Source: Epiperipatus broadwayi (Eukaryota; Onychophora; Udeonychophora; Euonychophora; Peripatidae). Taken from it: a stretch of DNA of 64,000 nt. Shown in pieces: positions 56,781 to 64,000 of the stretch. The notes beneath the pieces are model-generated. The model was given only the letters and a program-made list of their open reading frames with translations. It was not told the origin of the DNA and searched no databases. The first letter of the stretch is position 1. Each line of letters starts with the position of its first letter. Position numbers and translations under genes: made by a program. The stretch covers positions 339,632 to 403,631 of the forward strand of contig JAQFVV010006738.1 in assembly GCA_028023455.1 (NCBI GenBank). Direction: 5' to 3'.

Positions 56781-56936
56781 TTACAATTTAAAAACCCACC
56801 CCCCTTTATAAGTTTCCCGAAAAAAATTCTTTATAAATCAAACTCCCTAAAACTTCACTTCCTTGTTTTCCTAAATGCAACCCATCTTTACTATATAACT
56901 CTCTCTTTCCAATAAAACAATCCCACACATTGGACA
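56781..56936 (-). pseudogene. LINE-B ORF1 tail, SGNH-esterase-like
   Basis: An open minus frame of about 50 codons ends with a stop at 56781. It contains YSKDGLHLGKQGSEVLGSLI; the DGLHL box matches the Asp-x-x-His block V of SGNH/GDSL esterases, a domain known in ORF1 of CR1-type LINEs. The 5' part is cut off at the junction with Merlin DNA, so the copy is truncated within ORF1. Confidence 0.6.
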
Positions 56937-57020
56937 GTAATTCGACAAGAAACACTCTGGAGAGAAAGATTTGAAACAAAAATTAGAATTTTGTTGCGAA
57001 CTCGTTAACTCATGTTTACC

Positions 57021-57028
57021 CAACTTTT
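57021..57028. repeat. Target-site duplication, right (CAACTTTT)
   Basis: Partner of 51703-51710. Confidence 0.85.
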
Positions 57029-57749
57029 AATGATTTTTTTTTAACACACAAAATCAATCGTGTTTTTTTTTTTTATTAATGAAATTTATTTATTCATTAG
57101 TTTACATAACAAGAAAATCAATTGACAGTTACATGATTGTTGTTGAGGTAAACATAGAAAGAAAAGAAAACTATAAAAAGTTCATTTTTATTTTGTTCTA
57201 TAAACAATAGTGAGATAACAGAATCGCGAACTGAAGTGATAAAGGTTCGGAATGGATCCAAACAATCGCTTCTACGGTTCGAAAGTCACATGATCTTCAA
57301 AATAATTTCGAATTGTTATTATTACACCCGATGTGCTAATTATTGTATATGGCTTTTTAATGATCATAAATAAATTGTTTAGTTACTACTATTTCATTAT
57401 TGATGTTAGTCTCTAAATAAATTTTGAACTATCTGATAATGAAGCTGAAAAGTAATTGGAGTTAGAAAGCCTACAGAAAAATTAACATTTTATTTAAACT
57501 TTTCGTCAAAATATAAGTTTCTTTTATTAATAATTCCAAAATTTAAATGCATTCACGTAAAATCTATTAATGAAATAATTGCAGTTATTGAATAATGTTT
57601 AAATACGGAATTTAATACCACAGAAAAAAATAATACTTATTAACAATAAATAAAAGAAAAACAATGTCATAAAACATTAAAAATAAATAAATTTTATCAA
57701 AAAAATAATAATCAGTTTCACTTTTATAACTAATTAATCAGAAACAATA
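57029..57749. other. AT-rich intergenic DNA
   Basis: Nothing recognised. Confidence 0.6.
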
Positions 57750-57764
57750 AAAACTTCAAATGTC

Positions 57765-57872
57765 GTCAAGTGTTGTTAGCCGAGAGATTATCGTACCCGC
57801 TTTGCAAGCAAGTAGTTGGTTGCAGACGGTTGTGGGTTCGCGTCCCGGCCGATGCTACGACATATGAAAAAA
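57765..57872 (+). repeat. tRNA-derived SINE with A-tail and 15-bp TSD
   Basis: AAAACTTCAAATGTC at 57750-57764 is repeated at 57873-57887. Between them lies a ~100-bp body with GTTAGCCGAGAGATTATCG (A box in a D-arm like those of Leu/Ser tRNAs), a CGCTTTGCAAGC anticodon-like arm, a long variable region, and GTGGGTTCGCGTCCCGG (B box). The body ends in a run of A. The direct repeats and A-tail show retroposition by an L1-like machinery. The perfect repeats suggest it is recent. Confidence 0.8.
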
Positions 57873-57887
57873 AAAACTTCAAATGTC

Positions 57888-58671
57888 CACAAGATTTGAA
57901 CGATCTCAAATGTAGCTTTTCGGTAAAATGATAATTTGATCAATAATAAAACACTTTATATCCATAAATAAATAGAAAAACAATAGTATTATAATTTTAC
58001 CTAAAATTCAAGAATATTTTCTTAGAGTCTTCACGAAGAACGAAACTAAAACACAACTATAACATTACTACAAAATGTCAATCCATCTTGACAAATGGTT
58101 TTAACAGCGATCTAATAATATGAGATTTTGTTATCTTCTTATAAATAATTAGACTTTAAAACGCAAAAATGGGCGAACTTTTTCAACATGCTATTATGTT
58201 CAGTTAAATATACAAATCTACAAACAAGAGTGCAGAAAACTACGGGCATTAAACTTCATTTAATTACAGTATTTAATAAAAAAAAAAGTGGATAGACGTC
58301 GCCACCTGTTCATTTTATCTAGAGTATTTCACTTATTAATAAATTAGGTTAACGTGTACTTACTTATTAAGTGTTATTTATTTAAAAGTGAGGCATTTAG
58401 ATGAGATTTTGCTACTTGCACTTTTCCACATATTTTTTTATTTATCTGTTATATGTAAAAATAAATAAATTTTAGTAAGTTTTTATTTCGTTAAATTCTG
58501 TAACCTTTATAAGAATAACAAACGTAGCGTTATAATGCGACATTAAAAAAATTGAAAGGAGATGGTTTTAGATTTAAAAAAATAAATTTTAGGATAATTG
58601 CATAAATAACAAATTTTATCTCTCTATAAATGTATACTGGAGGAGTATATGATTTTTTCACCGTATATTTC
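57888..58671. other. AT-rich intergenic DNA
   Basis: Nothing recognised. Confidence 0.6.
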
Positions 58672-59970
58672 TTACAGGTCTGTGATTGCTAACATTTTCT
58701 TTATTAAATATTATTACTCTATTCTTCTCATCGTCGGGTAGATCTTTATCAATTAAACTTTTGGTATATAACTTTATCAAGAATTTTTCTACTTCACCTG
58801 TTTTTTAGGATTGATTGCAATTCCATTATTATCTGGAGCTTTTTCCTTCATAGATTTGATTGAATGATACTTCTTTTTAATGGCGGGCAATTCGGAAAAT
58901 ATAAAAACTATAAAGAATTCCTTATTGCCAAATAATTCTTAATAGAACTCTTCTATACATTTCATGGTGTTATCTGGTTTTTGGTCAAACTTCCATCATT
59001 TCTTGCTGTGTAAACAATTTTCTTCTAATACCGATGTTGTTTTACACTTTTGAGACTTATTCTTTTTTATAGGTTTCTTTACCAATTCACAATTATATTT
59101 TCTTTCACCATTAGTAAATATTTTTGGTACCATTTTACAAAACTAGATATTCAATTTTTCTAAATGGATGATTTAAAAAATTTTCATATTCCTTTTTTAT
59201 TTCATATATTGTTTTGTCTTAATAGAAAATTTATTGGTAAATTGTCTCTTATATATCAGCTATCTTTCTTGCAATTCTTAGTAGAGTATCAGGTATCTTC
59301 TAGTTGATTTCAATCAAGTCTGAATCATTTTCAAAAATGATTAATATTTTTAAATGATCTACAAGTTCTAATTTAAACTTATTGGAGCATTTCTGAAGAT
59401 TAGGAATAGTGCTTTTTGTCTATAATTTTGAATTTATATTTATCTTATGCTTCAATAATTATCATTTCCTATGTTGAATCTATCAAGAACATCGCAATCT
59501 TGAAATACATATTTTCTGTAAAAATATAATCCATTTCTGCTCATTCTTCCTGTGAATGCTTCCATTTGGCATTTTTCTGTAAAGTTTACAAGTCTATAGC
59601 TTCTATTACCATAATCATATTTTCTATCAGCAATTTGTATCTTTCAATTATTTACCGATTCTAACATTAATACCTCCCATGACAATTTTATAATATTGTT
59701 TGGTCTGATTAAAAATTTTTTTTTATATCTGTATAAAGTCCTCTACTTCATCACAATGAGAACTTGGTGTAAAAATCTCAATCTGCATTTGATATCTTCC
59801 ATTAGTTTGAATAACTAATGTTGCCACCCTGTCTGATGCACTATCAGTTTCCACATTGTTGTTTTCCACATTTTATTTGTAATGAATTCTACTTTATTTG
59901 TGTTTTCAATACTTGTGCCTTTATAGTAAAGAACATTTTCACTTTTTAAATTGGCGAGCATCACATGATC
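58672..59970 (-). pseudogene. RTE LINE fragment, endonuclease to early RT
   Basis: The complement, in broken frames, follows the RTE at 60974 from LKSENVLYYKGTSIENTNKV (for LKSGHMLYYKGTNIGNTSGV) through an IVHQ.GWQH block. It reaches MKEKAPDNNGIAI (for MKKGKAPGNDGIII) and an ITDL-type end where the RT should begin. It lacks the N terminus and everything after the first RT motif. It is older than the neighbouring copy. Confidence 0.7.
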
Positions 59971-60019
59971 ACATCTCCAATATTAGCACATAATTGTTTA
60001 TAAACAAAGCAAAGCAAAA

Positions 60020-60370
60020 CTCCATATAGTAGTGCCACCTGTGCTAAACAGAGTAAACAATGGATTCCAGAAGGCTTGTGCATAAAATCTCTATCTAATG
60101 CCTACTCATCCAATATCCCCAGACTAGTTTCTGGCTTGTGGCCTTCGTCAGTGAGGAGCTTTGGATCTGAGAGCACAGCATCTAGATCTTAGGATCTAAT
60201 GCAACCCTCTAGCAACAACCTTTTATCTCTACTTAACTACAAAACTATGAATATAAAATTGAAAACACAAAAAATATTTTCAATGTAAGCTCAATAGTCT
60301 ATATAGTCATATGGGTCTGAACTCAGTTCAGAACCCATACATTTTGGTGTCTTTGGCTCTTTAACAACCA
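60020..60370 (-). repeat. Repeat family A copy A6 (best preserved)
   Basis: Roughly 350-bp unit from CCATATAGTAGTGCCACC to GGTGTCTTTGGCTC; reading strand is minus. It matches A2 over its whole length and A1, A3, A4 and A5 over parts. There is no ORF. Its hammerhead is listed separately. It sits between two RTE copies of opposite orientation. Confidence 0.75.
60116..60157 (-). ncRNA. Hammerhead ribozyme candidate, family A6 (type I)
   Basis: On the minus strand: stem I UCCUCA (60157-60152), CUGACGA (60151-60145), stem II GGC-CACAA-GCC (within 60144-60132), GAAA (60131-60128), CUA, GUC (60124-60122), stem I UGGGGA (60121-60116). Stem I pairs at all 6 positions with one G.U. Relative to copy A5, stem II is GGC/GCC where A5 has AGC/GUU and A4 AGC/GCU, a compensated change. 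Predicted cleavage is after the C complementary to 60122. Confidence 0.72.
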
Positions 60371-60690
60371 TAGCCACCACTACCCTATTTTTAAATTGTT
60401 TCTTTATCTTCTAACTTTACAATGTCCAATAATGTTCTATTTAATATTAGTTTTTTTTTTAATTTATGCAATCTTTCTCCATTTGGAAGTGACTTGCACT
60501 TGTAAGTACTTAGATAAAAACTATAATTAAATGGTAAACCTGGATCCATAACCTGGGAATTTCTTCGCACAATATCTATTTTTGACTCCCAACCACCATT
60601 TTGTTTGGCAACTTGATAGCATCTTATGCATAAGATCCATAATTTAGTTTGTTATAATTTAACATCTATTAATAAAAAAATGGCTGCAGA
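60371..60690. other. AT-rich spacer
   Basis: Nothing recognised. Confidence 0.5.
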
Positions 60691-60699
60691 AAGGAGTTT

Positions 60700-63600
60700 G
60701 CTATTAACTGAAAGGAGACCCTTTGATTCCTCTTGGAGGCCTTAACGGAACCGAGCAGGGCAAATTCCTAATGTCCACTCCATACGTTCTTGTCGTTGCA
60801 GCTGTTATTACTATATGTTTATTCATATAGTATACGAACATGGATGGGCTGCTCACCAACACGCATTAGCCAGCGTGGTGAGTTTATTGGCTTTTTACCT
60901 CTGAGTTTAAGATCAAGAAACACCATGGTCTTTCTTCTCAGTGCCTGATAAGGCAGAATGAATGTTTGTGTAAATGATAAAGATTTTTCCCAATTATACA
61001 ATTATGACAGACAAAAATAAAGCATGGCCCTTAATCCCAGGAGGCTGTAAAGTCACCAACCAAGGCAGCGGTTGGTGGCCGAAGGCGGAGGGTGCTAAAA
61101 ATATCCTGGAGGTGGACCCAGGCTGCCATTTGATGACGACTTTTTATTTAGGTACTTACAACTGCAGATCACTTTCAAGTGAAGGAAGATTGCAAGAATT
61201 AGAAGAAGAACTCTCTTATATTAAATGGGATATTATTGGACTTTGTGAAGTTAGAAGAAAAGGTGAAGAGACAATTGATTTAAAAAGTGGACATATGCTC
61301 TATTATAAAGGCACAAATATTGGAAATACAAGTGGAGTAGGATTCATTATAAATAAAAAGTGGAAGAACAATATTGTGGAGATTGATGGTGTATCAGACA
61401 GAGTGGCAAGATTAGTTATACAACTTAATAGCAGATATCAAATGCAGATAATTCAGGTTTATGCCCCAACAAGTTCTCACAGTGATGAAGTAGTAGAAGA
61501 TTTTTATATGGATGTACAAAAGGCTTTTGATCAGAGTAAACAACATTTTAAAATTGTTATGGGAGATTTTAATGCTAGAATTGGTAAACAAATGAAAGAT
61601 GAAAGTGTTGTAGGTAATTTTGGTTATGGTAATAGAAATGAGAGAGGACATAGACTTGTGGAGTTTGCAGAGAAGGAAAAACTTTATATTATGAATTCTT
61701 TTTTGAGAAAAATGTTAGAAGGAAATGGACATGGAAGCATCCAAATGAAGGTACAGCAGAATTGGATTATATTTTGACTAACAGGAAATACATATTTCAA
61801 GATTGTAATGTTCTTAATAAATTTAACACAGGAAGTGATCATCGATTAGTAAGGGTAAGATACATGTTAATGTAAAACTAGAGAGACAAAAATTATTAAG
61901 AAAAAACTATATTTACAATTGATATTCCTAATCTTCAGAAACATTCTAATGAATTTAAATTAGAACTTACAAATCGGTTTCAAGTATTAGTAGATTTTGA
62001 ACATGATTCAGATTTGAATGAAATTAATATGAAAATAACTGATACACTTTTAAAAACTGCAACAAAGATAGCTGGTAGTAAAAAGCAGCAATTGACTAAT
62101 AAAATTTCTACTGAGACTAGAGAACTTATGAAGAAAAGAAGGAATATGAAGACATGCAAGAATGATGCATTAAAAAGAATTGAATATCTCGAATTTTGTA
62201 AAAATGGTGCGGAAAAGAGTTGAAAATGATATAAGAAAGTATAACTGTGAACTAGCAAGAAAAGCTGTAGAAGAAAATAAAAGTCTTAAGAATGTAAAAC
62301 AACATTTTGGTATTGGTAGGAAATTTATATCCGCAATAAGGAAAAAAAAGATGGAATTATTACTAAAAAGAGGGATGACATTATGAAATTGGTAGAAGAT
62401 TTTATCAAGAATTATATAGTAATAAAGAACAAGTACCTCCTATATCTATTACATCTTCCGAATTGCCCAGAATTTTAAATGAAGAAGTGAGAAATGCAAT
62501 TAAATGTATGAAAAAGGAAAGGCTCCAGGTAATGATGGAATTATAATTGATATATTAAAAGAAGCAGGTGAAGAAACAGAAAAAATATTAGCAAAGTTAT
62601 ATACCAAATGTCTAAATGATAAAGATGTACAGGATGATTGGAAGAATGCAGTAATAATATTAATATTTAAAAAAGGTGATAAAGAAGATATTAGAAATTA
62701 CAGACCTATCAGCCTTTTATCAGTTTTATATAAAATTTTTACCAAGATAATTACAACTCGTCTACAGAGAACCTTAGATTTTCACCAACCAAGAGAACAA
62801 GCTGGATTTAAAAGTGGTTTTAGTACAGTAGATCATATTCAAGTATTGAGAGAAGTTATAGAAAGGACAAATAAATATGAGTTGTCATTATGTTTTGGAT
62901 TTGTAGATTATGAAAAGGCATTTGATTCTATAAACATTTCTTCAGTGATTAAAGCATTGGATCATCAAGGTATAGATCCAGGATATTGTCATATTTTAAA
63001 GAATATTTATAAAAATGCAACAGCAACAATTAGATTACATAATGATACTGGGAAAGTCAACATTGAGAAAGGTGTAAGACAAGGTGACTCCATATCTCCA
63101 AAACTTTTTACAGCAGTGCTGCAAGAAGTATTTTGTGGATTAAAATGGGAAACTAAAGGAGTGAAAGTAAATGGAGATTATTTAAGTCATTTAGATTTCG
63201 CAGATGATGTAGTTGTTTTTGCAAATAATGCTTCCGAGCTGCAGGAAATGTTGCAGGAGTTATCAGATGAAAGTAGGACTAAAGATAAATGTTAAAAAGA
63301 CTAAAGTAATGTTTAATCGATTTGTTCAAAATATGAAAATAAAGATTGATTATGATGAATTAGAAGAAGTTAAGAGTTACAAATACCTTGGTCAGATTAT
63401 TAATACAGATGGAAACATAATAGAGGAAATTAATCATAGAATTAAACTTGGTTGGAGTGCTTTTGGTAGAAATAACTTGATATTAAAAGGAAATATGCCT
63501 ATGTGTTTGAAAAGAAAGGTTTTTAACAAATGTGTTTTACCAGTTCTTACTTATGGATCTGAGACTTGGACACTTAATAGAAGATCAATACAGAGACTTC

Positions 63601-63970
63601 AGACCACTCAAAGAAGTATGGAGAGATGTATGTTGGAAGTAACAAGAAGAGATCGAAAACGCAATGTATGGGTAAGAGAACAAACAGGTGTTACTGACCT
63701 CATTGAAAAAAATTAAAAGATTGAAGTGGAGTTGGGCTGGACATATTTCTAGAAAAGATGATAATAGATGGACAATTGAAATTTTAAACTGGATTCCAAG
63801 AGATTGTAAAAGACCCAGAAGGAGACCACATGTAAAATGGATGGATGAAATAAGAAAATGTGTAGGGGTGATGTGGAGAAGAGAAGCTAAAGATCGGAGA
63901 AGATGGATTAAACTTGGAGAGACCTTCATCCTGCAGTGGATTGATAATGGTTGATGATGATGATGATGAA
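60700..63970 (+). mobile_element. RTE-type LINE, near full length
   Basis: From a GC-richer leader (~60700-60970) through endonuclease and RT to GGTTGATGATGATGATGATG, the microsatellite-like 3' tail typical of RTE elements. Fragments of the same family lie at 5222, 20757 and 58672. The exact 5' end and target duplication were not identified, and the window ends 30 bp downstream. Confidence 0.85.
60974..63954 (+). pseudogene. RTE ORF: endonuclease-RT, several frameshifts
   Basis: The reading is split over frames 60974-61777, ~61717-61870, 62014-62223, 62180-62386, 62504-63295, 63213-63716 and 63688-63954. The endonuclease shows GTYNCRSLSSEGR, GLCEVRR, VYAPTSSHSD, GDFNARIG and GSDHRLV. The RT shows KAPGNDGI, NYRPISLLSVLYKIF, GFVDYEKAFDSIN, GVRQGDSISPKLF and the catalytic FADDVVVF. 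The C terminus shows KSYKYLGQII, VLPVLTYGSETW, RRPHVKWMDEIRKC and a terminal WIDNG. The first break follows a T6 run near 61700. It would be a self-priming retrotransposase if repaired; as it stands it is dead. Its proteins are of the kind often annotated 'craniofacial development protein 2-like'. Confidence 0.88.
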
Positions 63971-64000
63971 TAAAAAAATCATCTGTAGACATATTCATCT

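Larger units (their letters stand above)
53171..56936 (-). mobile_element. LINE-B (CR1/Jockey-like), nearly complete
   Basis: About 3.77 kb. The minus strand begins within ORF1 at ~56936, contains all of ORF2 and ends with a CATCACATCACATCACAT tail in place of poly(A). It interrupts the outer Merlin element. Related fragments lie at 2724, 3286, 6335 and 27341. The endonuclease is the apurinic (APE) type, so it is not R2-like. The esterase-like ORF1 end points to the CR1 group, with moderate certainty. No target duplication could be fixed. Confidence 0.88.
51711..57020. mobile_element. Outer Merlin-type element carrying two insertions
   Basis: The left end is GGTAAACAGGAACTTACCAGG and the right end, read inward, is GGTAAACATGAGTTAACGAG. 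The inverted similarity continues through ACAAAATT...TTTCACCAGA...TTTCTTGTCGAA, over 80 bp. A perfect 8-bp direct duplication CAACTTTT flanks it, as expected for Merlin (8-9 bp). Removing the inner Merlin (52020-53078) and the LINE (~53171-56936) leaves only about 480 bp, so the original was a short non-autonomous copy. Confidence 0.85.

Noticed and set aside
57765-57872. Functional tRNA gene
   Set aside because: The acceptor stem does not pair, the anticodon stem has mismatches, and the flanking TSD and A-tail show retroposition.
1-64000. CRISPR arrays, operons, Shine-Dalgarno sites, bacterial terminators
   Set aside because: The sequence is eukaryotic in character; no regularly spaced repeats or compact gene strings are present.

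Overview
The window looks like gene-poor, AT-rich repeat sequence from an animal nuclear genome, most likely an invertebrate. The evidence is the element mix: Ty3/Gypsy LTR elements, RTE and CR1/Jockey-type LINEs, mariner, Merlin (the eukaryotic IS1595/ISXO2-like superfamily), a pogo/Tigger-derived ORF, tRNA-derived SINEs, and C2H2 fingers of the CDYKTA type common in arthropods. There are no rRNA genes, operons, CRISPR arrays or convincing multi-exon host genes. I cannot name the species from sequence alone.

Layout. 1-2450: a fold-back repeat and three degenerate copies of repeat family A. 3590-4513: one intact 307-codon ORF with a CENP-B/pogo DNA-binding half and a PCNA-box tail but no transposase catalytic domain. 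5.2-6.6 kb: RTE, SINE and LINE-B scraps. 7.4-7.8 kb and 11.5-11.85 kb: long fold-back repeats. 13578-19062: a young, structurally complete Ty3/Gypsy element on the minus strand (714-bp LTRs, PBS, PPT, one 1295-aa gag-pol ORF, CTGAC target duplication). 19.9-26.4 kb: several short repeats carrying hammerhead-ribozyme (HHR) motifs, mostly as head-to-head inverted pairs, mixed with RTE, SINE and Jockey-like remnants. 27.3-29.3 kb: a decayed plus-strand LINE-B copy. 32.9-34.5 kb: a four-finger C2H2 exon on the minus strand split by a 1.2-kb DNA transposon with an 8-bp target duplication. 37-45 kb: mostly featureless AT-rich DNA. 45.4-51.1 kb: a mariner transposase pseudogene split by an old Ty3/Gypsy copy with both LTRs. 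51.7-57.0 kb: a Merlin element (8-bp TSD CAACTTTT) containing a second Merlin copy and a nearly complete LINE-B. 57.75 kb: a tRNA-derived SINE with a 15-bp TSD and A-tail. 58.7-64.0 kb: two RTE copies on opposite strands flanking another family A/HHR repeat.

The most interesting system is the set of short, non-coding repeats (families A and B, with weaker C and D) that carry hammerhead cores CUGANGA / stem II / GAAA / GUC. Stem I pairs in each intact copy, and stem II changes are compensated between copies. This resembles animal retrozymes and the ribozyme-bearing termini of Penelope-like elements. The assignment comes from reading the sequence and hand-folding; no covariance-model search was run.
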